Below, piece by piece: positions 47,481 to 56,162 of a DNA stretch of 64,000 bases. The DNA comes from CAYSPG01 sp964432885 (lineage in GTDB: Bacteria; Bacteroidota; Bacteroidia; AKYH767-A; OLB10). The first letter of the stretch is position 1. The number at the start of each line of letters is the position of its first letter. The notes beneath the pieces are model-generated. The model searched no databases, was not told where the DNA came from, and was given only the letters and a program-made list of their open reading frames with translations. The position numbers and the translations under genes were made by a program. Location of the stretch: the NCBI GenBank assembly GCA_964432885.1, contig CAYSPG010000001.1, forward strand, positions 434,001 through 498,000, read 5' to 3'.

Positions 47481-47559
47481 ATCAGATACTAAAGTTAATG
47501 AGGCGTAAACATAAAAAAGAAACTTAAACACAAAGCCTTTAGATTGGGTTGAAAAACAA

Positions 47560-47592
47560 AAGAGGCTGTCTCAATTTTTGAAACAGCCTCTT
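47560..47592 (-). terminator. hairpin terminator after the second subtilase gene
   Basis: AAGAGGCTGT at 47560-47569 pairs perfectly with ACAGCCTCTT at 47583-47592 around a 13-base AT-rich loop. It lies 22 bases past the stop of the gene at 47614-51207 on the minus strand and before the transporter unit. A run of T is only moderate on the minus strand, so it may be a simple stem terminator. Confidence 0.7.
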
Positions 47593-47613
47593 AGCATAAT
47601 TATTACCTGATTT

Positions 47614-50600
47614 CTACATAATAGTTATTCTTTGTCGAATAACTTCTACATCAGATTTTACGCTTATTGTATAAACGCCTTTTGCAAATGAAGTCATATC
47701 AATTACTGCAGCAGATTTATCAAAAGCATGAATAGCTGCAGTGGTTACAATTTTTCCATTTATATCAAATACTTCTAATTGATAATTGCCAGGTTTAGCA
47801 ACCGAAACATTAAAAATTCCACGGGTTGGGTTTGGATAAACTACCAACGCGTTTTGTGCAACGACCTGATTCAATCCTGTTACATTTGTTACACCAATAT
47901 CGTCAATCGCCAAATCGCTTTCAAACTCATTACCAGTAATACCTCTGAAACGGATATTTATTATTTGGCCGGCATAAGCCGATAAACTTTGTACACGCTG
48001 AAGCCATGCAGCGCCCTGATTGCCCGATATAACAGGAGTTACATCATTTACCCATGCTCCGTTACTAAACACATCAACATGCAGGTCGCCCATGTTGCCG
48101 CCAAGCATGTGATACCAAAACGAAAGTTGAGGTTGCGTAATTCCTGTAAGGTCAATGCATGGTGTGATGAAGTGAGCGGTTTTGAAAAAACAACCGTTAC
48201 TTGCTTCGAGGTACATGTAATTTCCGGCAGCAGTTCCAAGCGTGTGATCAATATCAGGGCCAGTGCCTGCTGATGGTGTTGGGCCTTCGTTGGTACGAAA
48301 ATCAATATCATCCTGTGAAAGGTTTACATCCTGAATCCAGCCATTTAGCGGAGCGCAAACTGTGGTTTCACAATTAGATGTGGTTGGGCACAAAGCAAAA
48401 GTTTCAAAGTCTTCTGAATAAGGCGCGGTTGCAAGCACACCCGAAACAACATTGGTGGAAGCTGCCGAAGAGTCGTTGTATAAATTCATATCACCTGTAT
48501 AGCCTGTCCACACATCAATGGAATAATTACCGGCAACAGATAAATTTAATGACGAAGCAAATGTAAATGTGGTACTTTGACCTGCATTAAGTGTTCCGGG
48601 AACAATATCAGCAACAGGTGCTGCACCATTAACGCTGTAATAAACCGGTATGTTGGTTAGCGGCCCTTGTCCATTGTTTTCAACAGAAATTGTTACTGGT
48701 ACATTGGTTAGTCCCTGGCAATCCTGCACAGTGCCCGATCCGGGTGAAAGTAGTTGAACTAACTCTGCATCAATAGCTAATGGGCAATTAAATGTACCTG
48801 GATTTTTTATAATAGCTACTGCGCGTCTTCCTTTTCCACCCGGCAGCAATGCACGCACACTAAACCAATACGAAATGTTAGGATTGGTATTAGGAATTAT
48901 CACACTGTTGGTGGTTGAATAAGCAATGGAATCCATATACTGAGTTCCAAGTGCGCTAATTTCATAACCGGTAGCACCTGTAACTGCATTCCAGCTAAGC
49001 TTTATTGAATCAGGACAGCACCAGTCTACTGTAATGCCTGTGGGTAAACCGATGATAGAAAAGTTATCGGTGTTTTGACCTGATGCTGAACCACGTGTTA
49101 CGCGCACTTTTGCCTGGTCAGTAATATTGTTTGGTACGGACCATAAATACTGTTGCAATGTTCCCACAATGTTGTTGGCAATGGTAGTCCAGTTAGCTCC
49201 ATTGTCAACTGAATATTCAAGCGTAAAAGTTCCCGCATTTCGCAGCGCATCCCATCGTATTACTTCGGTTTCACCGGGAACAAAGCCCTCACCTCCTATT
49301 GGATAGGTTACAGTAATATCATCGTAGCGAAACTCGTAAACAAGATAATATTCCTGAGGGCCCGAAGGAATTGCCAATCCGTTTAATGATACCGTATAAC
49401 TACCTGAAGCCGGATTATCAATTGTAACCTGTTCCATATTATTTAAGTGATCGGGGCCGCGTGTGGCATTTGATGTTATAGCAGCTACTGTAGGTGTTGG
49501 GTCAAGTATCCATGGCTCCCAGTTAGTGGCCGATGGATCTGTAACTATCATATCAATATCGTTTACAAGCGATACAGATGCTGAAGGATTTCCTCCTTCA
49601 TCGTGCCAATAAACCAGCACCTTAAGTTGAGCAACATTTGAAGGCACATTAATGATATGCGTATTGGTAGCTCCCTGCGCAAGTGAACTTGAAAAGTAAG
49701 TATTGTTTTCAAGTGCGATTACAGAACGAAGTGCATTAACCCTTCCATACCCAAATGAGTAATCAGGACCCGGGTTGCCAATATCTTCGGCACCGTTTAG
49801 CAACACAGCCTTTATTAAAGCTGTGGGAGCATCAATAGCAGAATTTAATTGTTTATAAGCCTGTATAAGCTGGGTTGAAATACCTGCAATGCCGGGACAT
49901 GCAGCCGAAGTTCCGCCTCCTACCTGGTATGTATTATTTGCATCCGTACTCATTTGGTCTTTTCCGTTTGATGAAATATCGGGCTTAATGCGTCCGTCAC
50001 TTGCTGGCCCACGGCTGCTGGTGTTATCACGCACTTCAAAAGCATCAAGGTTAGCACATGCAATTACATTTTTTCCTTGTTTATATCCACCGGTAATATT
50101 TCCCCATCCGGCACCGGCACCATACTGACAATTGCCGGCAGCATTGTTACCTGCCGAAAACACAAACAACAGTTGAGGATTATCACGCGTTGTTTGGTCG
50201 CCAAATTGTGTGTCTATAGTGTATTCATTGCATCCCTGTGAGTAGCTGGTTGAAGAAACAACGGTTCCAAGATTTGCATTATTGGTTACAGCATTTACAA
50301 TTTGAGGATATGCCCCTATATCAAAAACATGCAACTCTACCCCATCGGCCATACCGCGCATGGTAGGATTTAAGTTTCCGGCTCCGGCTAAAATTCCACC
50401 AGTCATATCACCATGTGTGCCACCGGGTGCTGCCGAAATATTAAAAAGACGACCTGTAAAATCAATGTGTGGCCCAACAAGCCCGTCATCTGCAAGTGCA
50501 GCAGCTACCCCTGAGCCATTATAGTGTCGTCCCATAGGCAAATCGGTATTAATGTTATTGGAGCGGTGAAGGCTGCGACCGCGCGCATCATCTTTTGTTG

Positions 50601-51207
50601 ATGGTGGTGCAATAGCCTCAATGTAACTTACCCATGCTAGAGCAGCAATAGATTGTATACTGTTTTCTGGAACACGAACGGTTATAAGATTGGCGGACGG
50701 AATATGGCTTTGAACATTTCCTGTTTGAACAGATGCTGCAAGTGCAGCAGCATCGTCAATATTAGCATAATATAAAATTTTAATATCAGCCATTCCTTTT
50801 TCAACTTTTGCATGTTCAGGAATTTGAGCCAACAAGTTGCGGTTTATTTTTTGAATAGGATTTGGGGTTACTACACTTCGGATGTTATAAGTGGATAACA
50901 TCTGCTTGTTTAAACCAACCGGTATGGCAGCCATAAATGCGTTGCGTGGCATGTAATCCAACAAAATAATTCCGCTTTGTGCTATGTTGTTTTTTTGTTC
51001 CTGCGTAGGCAAGGTATTAAACTGAAGGTACCGGTAATAATATCCATTAAAAATTTCGGATACACCTACAGCAGGCTCGGCAATAAACTGCTCAAGGTTT
51101 GGTGTTGGTTGTGCTGTTCCACTTTGGAACATCATACGGTAATCTTGGGCAAATGTGCTCATGGCAGCAAACAGAATTACCATTAAAAGGGAGTTTAATT
51201 TTTGCAT
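47614..51207 (-). CDS. secreted S8 subtilisin-like protease with FN3 and type A T9SS sorting domain
   Basis: A 1197-residue precursor. The signal peptide is LLMVILFAAMSTFAQ. The subtilase triad is Asp240 (ALADDG, with Asp in place of the usual Ser/Thr after the catalytic residue), His265 (GTHGDM) and Ser434 (GGTSAACPG). A P-domain-like beta region (SYTVSLNGLAIPSGPQEYYL), an FN3 domain (IKLSWNAVTGATGYEI) and a choice-of-anchor/MAM-like domain (ITGNEFESDLAIDDIGV) follow. The sorting domain is VYPNPTRGIFNV, VFDINGKIV, FAKGVYTISV. It should be exported by type IX secretion. A hairpin terminator follows it. Confidence 0.92.
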   Translation of the reverse strand: MQKLNSLLMVILFAAMSTFAQDYRMMFQSGTAQPTPNLEQFIAEPAVGVSEIFNGYYYRYLQFNTLPTQEQKNNIAQSGIILLDYMPRNAFMAAIPVGLNKQMLSTYNIRSVVTPNPIQKINRNLLAQIPEHAKVEKGMADIKILYYANIDDAAALAASVQTGNVQSHIPSANLITVRVPENSIQSIAALAWVSYIEAIAPPSTKDDARGRSLHRSNNINTDLPMGRHYNGSGVAAALADDGLVGPHIDFTGRLFNISAAPGGTHGDMTGGILAGAGNLNPTMRGMADGVELHVFDIGAYPQIVNAVTNNANLGTVVSSTSYSQGCNEYTIDTQFGDQTTRDNPQLLFVFSAGNNAAGNCQYGAGAGWGNITGGYKQGKNVIACANLDAFEVRDNTSSRGPASDGRIKPDISSNGKDQMSTDANNTYQVGGGTSAACPGIAGISTQLIQAYKQLNSAIDAPTALIKAVLLNGAEDIGNPGPDYSFGYGRVNALRSVIALENNTYFSSSLAQGATNTHIINVPSNVAQLKVLVYWHDEGGNPSASVSLVNDIDMIVTDPSATNWEPWILDPTPTVAAITSNATRGPDHLNNMEQVTIDNPASGSYTVSLNGLAIPSGPQEYYLVYEFRYDDITVTYPIGGEGFVPGETEVIRWDALRNAGTFTLEYSVDNGANWTTIANNIVGTLQQYLWSVPNNITDQAKVRVTRGSASGQNTDNFSIIGLPTGITVDWCCPDSIKLSWNAVTGATGYEISALGTQYMDSIAYSTTNSVIIPNTNPNISYWFSVRALLPGGKGRRAVAIIKNPGTFNCPLAIDAELVQLLSPGSGTVQDCQGLTNVPVTISVENNGQGPLTNIPVYYSVNGAAPVADIVPGTLNAGQSTTFTFASSLNLSVAGNYSIDVWTGYTGDMNLYNDSSAASTNVVSGVLATAPYSEDFETFALCPTTSNCETTVCAPLNGWIQDVNLSQDDIDFRTNEGPTPSAGTGPDIDHTLGTAAGNYMYLEASNGCFFKTAHFITPCIDLTGITQPQLSFWYHMLGGNMGDLHVDVFSNGAWVNDVTPVISGNQGAAWLQRVQSLSAYAGQIINIRFRGITGNEFESDLAIDDIGVTNVTGLNQVVAQNALVVYPNPTRGIFNVSVAKPGNYQLEVFDINGKIVTTAAIHAFDKSAAVIDMTSFAKGVYTISVKSDVEVIRQRITIM

Positions 51208-51506
51208 GTTTGTTAAATTTTAAGTAAGGGCTAAAGTATTAAGATTAGCGTTATAAAAAAGCAAACGACTTAATATGTGAATAACTTTTGCTAAGAAAAA
51301 ATAGAGATAAAATGTTGACGCAATAAAATAAAGAATAAAAACGGGTAAGCATTGCATTTTTGTGTAACCCAAGTTTTTTTAAACACCCCCGATGCGGGCT
51401 AATTGTTTTATTGCAACGATTGCCTATTATAACACAACAAATAAATGGGGCGATGAACGGAGGAACCTGGTGAATGAAAAACTCATATTCAGGTCAACGG
51501 CAGCAC
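51208..51506. other. 299-base spacer, no gene seen
   Basis: The left half is AT-rich. The right half (51390-51500) has more balanced composition and short open stretches with no family signature. No strong hairpin or tRNA-like fold was found. Confidence 0.5.
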
Positions 51507-52664
51507 TTACAAAACAGGATGAGGAATAAATTCCTTTGTTTCGTCAAACAACTTGCGGTAGGTTATTAAAGTGCGGCTTTTTGTGGTGCCTAATGCTTCG
51601 CAAATAGCTATCATTTTGGGATTAAAATCACCTATCCACTGCATTTCAAACTCAGAATAAAGTTTTTGTGGCTGGATAATTTTTGCCGCTTCAACAATCA
51701 GGTAGCTGTCAACTCCTTTTCCCTGATGCTCAGGAATTACTCCAAAAACAATTCCAATAAAGCGTTTGGTACGCTTGGATTTAATTGAGAGGATAAACCA
51801 AAGTTTTTGCAGCAATCCAAACTTGCCGTGAAATTTTTTAAAAATCTGGTTTATGTCGGGAATGTTTACCCAACATGCAACAGGCTCGCCTTTATGATAT
51901 ACAAACCAAATTATTTTTTCGTCAATAACGGGTTTCATTTTATTAAAAAATGAAACCACCTGCTTTGACTCCAATTCTTTACCACCACCAAATTTTGCCC
52001 ATGCTTTGTTGTAAATAATTCGAAAGTCCTCGGCAAACTTTTCCAATTGATTTTTTCGAATGTATGATGAGGTGTATTCTCCTGTTTCTTCAATTATCCT
52101 ATGCCTCTCATAAAACTTATCCTGCAATTTTTCCATCGGGTTAAGTGAATAACACAATTGACCAAAGTATTTTTTAAATCCGTATTCCTCAAAAAGGCTG
52201 CGGTAATAAACTGGATTGTAATTCATTTTATACCCAACAGGTGAAAACCCTTCTACAAGCAATCCCCACCAGCTATCGCGCTCTCCAAAGTTTATAGGAC
52301 CGTCCATAGCTTCAATACCTCTTTGCTGAAGCCAATGTTTGCAAACATCAAAAAGTTCAAATGCCGCTGACTTATCATTTATACATTCAAAAAATCCCAT
52401 CCCGCCTGTTGGCTGATTTTCTTTATTCGCTATTTTTTTATTTATAAAAGCTGCCACCCTGCCAATCGTTTCGCCCGCATTGTTTTTCAAAATCCAGCGC
52501 GCACATTCTCCATGTCTGAAAAATTTATTTTTTTTTTCGTCAAAAACGTCATTAATATCTTTATCAAGCGGACGAATCCAATTGACATCGCTGCTATAAA
52601 TTTTGAGAGGGAAAAGAAGAAATTCTTTTTTATGATCAGATGTAACTACCTGTGTAAGTTGCAT
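51507..52664 (-). CDS. GNAT-fold N-acyltransferase-like protein
   Basis: A 385-residue soluble protein started at ATG 52664 (MQLTQVV). The N-terminal part has FLLFPLKIYSSDVNWIRPLD and WILKNNAGETIGRVAAFINK, the middle DGPINFGERDSWWGLLVEGF, and the C-terminal part FIGIVFGVIPEHQGKGVDSY, which looks like the acetyl-CoA loop (Q-x-x-G-x-G) of the GNAT fold. Such double-domain proteins are common in Bacteroidota with no known substrate. It is divergent from the SDR gene with overlapping promoter signals. Confidence 0.75.
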   Translation of the reverse strand: MQLTQVVTSDHKKEFLLFPLKIYSSDVNWIRPLDKDINDVFDEKKNKFFRHGECARWILKNNAGETIGRVAAFINKKIANKENQPTGGMGFFECINDKSAAFELFDVCKHWLQQRGIEAMDGPINFGERDSWWGLLVEGFSPVGYKMNYNPVYYRSLFEEYGFKKYFGQLCYSLNPMEKLQDKFYERHRIIEETGEYTSSYIRKNQLEKFAEDFRIIYNKAWAKFGGGKELESKQVVSFFNKMKPVIDEKIIWFVYHKGEPVACWVNIPDINQIFKKFHGKFGLLQKLWFILSIKSKRTKRFIGIVFGVIPEHQGKGVDSYLIVEAAKIIQPQKLYSEFEMQWIGDFNPKMIAICEALGTTKSRTLITYRKLFDETKEFIPHPVL

Positions 52665-52688
52665 GGCGTGCAAAACTATTTATTTTTG
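52659..52688 (+). promoter_or_regulatory. Bacteroidota-type promoter of the SDR gene (TTG-N19-TATTTTTG)
   Basis: TTG at 52659-52661 and TATTTTTG at 52681-52688 are separated by 19 bases, matching the known -33/-7 layout of the Bacteroidota primary sigma factor. Transcription would begin near 52695, giving a leader of about 28 bases. The -33 element lies inside the first codons of the divergent gene. Confidence 0.6.
52671..52678 (-). promoter_or_regulatory. putative -7 box for the GNAT-like gene
   Basis: On the minus strand this reads TAGTTTTG, a match to TAnnTTTG, seven bases before the ATG at 52664. Transcription from it would give an almost leaderless mRNA. No TTG is found at the usual upstream distance. 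Confidence 0.35.
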
Positions 52689-52722
52689 CCACTCAGGCAT
52701 TTTGATATAAAAACAGCAGGCG

Positions 52723-53526
52723 TTGAAAGATAAGGTTGTAATAATTACAGGGGCATCATCCGGTATTGGAAAAGCCTGTGCAATTGAGTTTGCCAAACAA
52801 TGCAAGGCGGTGGTAATTACCGGGCGCAATGCCGAAAATTTAAATGCCGCCTGTATCGAGTTAAAAAAAATAAACAACAATGTGATTGCCATTGTAGCTG
52901 ATGTTTCAATAGAAAGCGATTGCGAAAAAGTAATTGACCACACGGTTAAAGAATTTAACCGCATTGATGTATTGATTAATAATGCAGGTATTTCGATGCG
53001 TGCATTGTTTAATGATATAGACTTGGGTGTGATAAAAAAAATAATGGAAACCAATTTTTGGGGAACCGTTTACTGCACCAAATATGCATTGCCTTATTTG
53101 ATCTCATCAAAGGGTAGTGTGGCAGGCATGTCATCTATAGCCGGAAAAAAAGGATTGCCGGGACGAACCGGCTACAGCGCCTCTAAGTTTGCCATGGAAG
53201 GTTTTTTAGAATCATTGCGCACAGAAAATTTAAAAACAGGCTTGCATGTGCTTGTTGCATGTCCCGGCTTTACAGCTTCCAACATCCGAAATTCGGCTTT
53301 AGGAAAAACTGGAGTTGCACAAGCTGAATCTCCTCGTAACGAAAACAAAATGATGAGTGCAGAAGAAGTTGCAAAGCATATTTTTGTTGCTATAAAAAAC
53401 AGAAAACGTGATTTGCTGCTTACCTCAAACGGGAAAATAACTGTATGGCTTAACAAATTTTTTCCTGCAATAATGGATAAACTGGTGTTTAATCATTTAA
53501 AAAAAGAACCTGGTAGCCCGTTTTGA
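52723..53526 (+). CDS. short-chain dehydrogenase/reductase (SDR) family protein
   Basis: A 267-residue classical SDR. The nucleotide site is ITGASSGIG at residues 8-16, followed by NNAG near residue 87, a catalytic Ser in MSSIAGKKG, and Tyr151/Lys155 in YSASK. The start is TTG: an in-frame TAA lies 13 bases upstream and MKDKVVIITG is the natural SDR opening, so no ATG is available. The late PGFTASNIR and a basic, hydrophobic C-terminus suggest it may associate with membranes, as in DHRS7-like members. The substrate is unknown. Confidence 0.9.
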   Translation: MKDKVVIITGASSGIGKACAIEFAKQCKAVVITGRNAENLNAACIELKKINNNVIAIVADVSIESDCEKVIDHTVKEFNRIDVLINNAGISMRALFNDIDLGVIKKIMETNFWGTVYCTKYALPYLISSKGSVAGMSSIAGKKGLPGRTGYSASKFAMEGFLESLRTENLKTGLHVLVACPGFTASNIRNSALGKTGVAQAESPRNENKMMSAEEVAKHIFVAIKNRKRDLLLTSNGKITVWLNKFFPAIMDKLVFNHLKKEPGSPF

Positions 53527-53633
53527 TTTAAAGTAAAAAAAATAAAACAATAGTCTTTATAGGTGAGATACTAAATCTTGTTTAGCAATTAAAAACCATC
53601 AACATAACAATTAAACCATTTATCTTTTTATCA

Positions 53634-54182
53634 ATGAAATTATTTAAAAGAACTAAACAATTTATAGCGCTGGTATTCTTAGCAACAGCGCTTATATCAT
53701 GTACCAACACACGTAATAAATTAAAACAGGAAATTGAAGAAAAAGAAAAAGTATTGTTTAAAGACAAGGATGTAAAAATGAATACCAAAACTGCACGCGA
53801 AGTAATAAGCCAATACCGCTACTATGCCGAAAAATTTCCTGATGACTCAATGTCGGCTGAATATTTGTTTAAAGCCGGTGATGTATCATCGGGCATCAAT
53901 GCCTATACCAACGCCCTTGAATTTTTTGGTACTGTAACTCAAAAGTATCCGCAAAGCACAAAAGCCGCTTACTCCTTATTTCTTCAAGGCTACATCAATG
54001 AAAATAATATGCACGACACAGCAAAAGCCAAACAATTTTACAATGAGTTTATTTCAAAGTATCCAGCACATGAAATGGCTGAGAGTGCAAAATTTTCTTT
54101 ATTAAACCTTGGCAAAACTCCTGAACAGATAATTGCAGAATTTAGTAAAGCTGATTCTATTGCTTCAGAAGAAATAAAATAA
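53634..54182 (+). CDS. tetratricopeptide-repeat lipoprotein
   Basis: A 182-residue lipoprotein: signal IALVFLATALISC with Cys23, a charged coiled-coil-like stretch (KLKQEIEEKEKVLFKD), and three TPR units recognisable by YRYYAEKFPDDSMSAEYLFKAG, YTNALEFFGTVTQKYPQSTK and AKQFYNEFISKYPAHEMAE (given in part). The arrangement resembles BamD/YbgF-type envelope TPR proteins. The stop codon overlaps the start of the next gene by one base (TAATG), so the two are translationally coupled and may act together. Confidence 0.85.
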   Translation: MKLFKRTKQFIALVFLATALISCTNTRNKLKQEIEEKEKVLFKDKDVKMNTKTAREVISQYRYYAEKFPDDSMSAEYLFKAGDVSSGINAYTNALEFFGTVTQKYPQSTKAAYSLFLQGYINENNMHDTAKAKQFYNEFISKYPAHEMAESAKFSLLNLGKTPEQIIAEFSKADSIASEEIK

Positions 54183-56086
54183 TGGCTCAACCAAAGCACA
54201 TTAAAAAAAAGACTGACTTGCCTAAACAGGATAAAAAAAATATTCCTGTAAAGAAAAACCCTGTTAACACAATTCTATCGTTGGTGGTTGGCATTTTTGC
54301 ATTTTTACTCTATGCAAATACATTAAACCATGGCTTTGTGCTTGACGACTATTCGGTAATTTTAGAAAACCGCGTTACAAAGCAAGGTGCATCGGCTATT
54401 CCCGAAATTTTAAAAAGCAGTTACCGCTATGGATATTACCTGGTAGATGATGAGTTATACCGCCCAATACCCAAAGCGCTGTTTGCAGTGCAATGGAGCC
54501 TTGCTCCAAACAGCCCTTTACCCGGTCACATTACCAATATTTTATTTTATGCTTTAACGGGAATTGTTTTGTTCAATTTTCTATTCAGAATTTCGGGAAG
54601 TAGCATTTTTTCTTTTCTGGCCTCATTGCTGTTTGTAACCCATCCATTGCACACCGAAGTGGTTGCCAATATAAAAAGCGTGGACGAAATTTTATCCTTT
54701 TTATGTTGCATTGCTTCCTGCACTTTTATTTTAAAGTATGTTGAAGAAAAAAAAGTAACCCAACTGTTTGCTTCACTCCTACTCTACTTTATTGCATTGA
54801 TGTCAAAAGAATCGTCCATCACTTTTATGGCCGTGTTCCCGCTTTGCATTTTTTTATTTGCAAAAAACGGAAAACAAAATGTTATTAAACCCATGGCATT
54901 TCTTTTAGCTGTTGCATTATTGTTTTTATTAATCCGACATGGCGTTTTAAAAGATATTCCACATGGCGCCCCTTCTGTTACTGACAACTTGTTAAGCGCA
55001 GCAAAAACTTTTAACACAAAATTTGCAACTGCAGTAATAATACTGGGCATGTATTTAAAACTACTTTTTATTCCGCATCCACTTGCATTTGATTACTCGT
55101 TTAATCAAATCCCAATTCGTGGCATGGGCGATGTTTGGTTTTTGCTTTCTGTTGCTGTTTACATTGGATTGTTTATTGCTGCCATAAAACTTTTCAAAAA
55201 ACAAAAATTACTTTCCTTCGGAATTTTATTTTATCTCATCACACTAAGTATTTACTCAAACATTTTTATGATGATAGGCTCCTCATTTGGTGAACGATTT
55301 TTATATACACCATCGTTAGGCTTTTGCATTTGCATTGCTGCGTTGTTACGTTTTTTAGTTAAGGACAAATTACAGCCTTCAACCATTGCTGAGTTTTTCA
55401 AACAAAATAAAATTCCGGTTTTACTTCTTATTCCTGTTTTGTGTTTGTTTTCTTTTAAAACTATTTCGCGCAATCCGGTATGGGAAAATAATTATTCGCT
55501 TTTCAGCAACGATGTAAAAATTTGCCCCAACAGCACACGCACACATTATTATTTAGGCAACTTATTGGTGAAACCGGAAATATTAAATGGTAAAGATTCG
55601 TTACAACAGGATTCTATTTTGACATTGGCTATAACCGAACTTGAGAAGGCTGTAGAGATTTATCCGCGCTTTGGTGACGCATTAAATCAGTTGGGTGTTG
55701 CCTGGGGGAAAAAGAAAAACACCGAAAAATCTTTTTACTATTATCAAAAGGCGGTTGAAGCAAATCCAAGTAACCCAACAGCACATAGTAATTTAGGTAC
55801 TGTATATTTTACAGCAGGAAAATATAACGAAGCACTACAGGAGTTTCAACGTGCCGTGCAGCTGCACCCTGGTTATGCCGAGGGAAATATGAACCTGGGA
55901 AGTTGTTATGGTATGGTTCAGGATTATGACAATGCATTATTCTATTTACACAAAGCAGCAAAACTCGACCCGCAACTGGCACAGGCAAATTATTTTCTTG
56001 GCATCACCTATCGCTTTAAAGGTGATGAAGCCAATGCAAAATTTTATTTAAACAAAGCACATCAGATGGAACCAACTAAATATTAG
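54182..56086 (+). CDS. TMTC-like membrane glycosyltransferase with C-terminal TPRs
   Basis: A 634-residue protein with a basic N-terminal tail, about ten membrane helices (residues 30-440) and four TPR units (residues 480-634: AVEIYPRFGDALNQLG, AVEANPSNPTAHSNLG, AVQLHPGYAEGNMNLG, AAKLDPQLAQANYFLG). The first periplasmic loop carries Asp55-Asp56 in VLDDYSVI, the acidic pair expected for GT-C lipid-linked sugar transferases; THPLHTEVVANIKSVDE is typical of the DUF1736/TMTC group, which in animals O-mannosylates cadherins. A protein O-glycosylation role is plausible in Bacteroidota but is inference here. Confidence 0.82.
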   Translation: MAQPKHIKKKTDLPKQDKKNIPVKKNPVNTILSLVVGIFAFLLYANTLNHGFVLDDYSVILENRVTKQGASAIPEILKSSYRYGYYLVDDELYRPIPKALFAVQWSLAPNSPLPGHITNILFYALTGIVLFNFLFRISGSSIFSFLASLLFVTHPLHTEVVANIKSVDEILSFLCCIASCTFILKYVEEKKVTQLFASLLLYFIALMSKESSITFMAVFPLCIFLFAKNGKQNVIKPMAFLLAVALLFLLIRHGVLKDIPHGAPSVTDNLLSAAKTFNTKFATAVIILGMYLKLLFIPHPLAFDYSFNQIPIRGMGDVWFLLSVAVYIGLFIAAIKLFKKQKLLSFGILFYLITLSIYSNIFMMIGSSFGERFLYTPSLGFCICIAALLRFLVKDKLQPSTIAEFFKQNKIPVLLLIPVLCLFSFKTISRNPVWENNYSLFSNDVKICPNSTRTHYYLGNLLVKPEILNGKDSLQQDSILTLAITELEKAVEIYPRFGDALNQLGVAWGKKKNTEKSFYYYQKAVEANPSNPTAHSNLGTVYFTAGKYNEALQEFQRAVQLHPGYAEGNMNLGSCYGMVQDYDNALFYLHKAAKLDPQLAQANYFLGITYRFKGDEANAKFYLNKAHQMEPTKY

Positions 56087-56147
56087 TTTGATGTTTGTGG
56101 TTTGATGTTTGAAGTTATAAAACAACATTAAACCACAAACTTCAAAC
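56086..56147. repeat. intergenic inverted repeat of GTTTGATG/GTTTGTGG words
   Basis: Arms 56086-56110 and 56123-56147 (25 bases) are reverse complements with three mismatches around a 12-base loop. The left arm begins at the last base of the TMTC-like gene stop codon. It shares its words with 10247-10300. It could terminate or insulate transcription between the two genes. Confidence 0.75.
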
Positions 56148-56162
56148 CTAAAACCAAAAAAA

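Noticed and set aside
47481..47531. Longer start of the peptide-binding lipoprotein
   Set aside because: It would place 17 residues before a normal lipoprotein signal; the ATG at 47480 gives a standard lipobox at Cys17.
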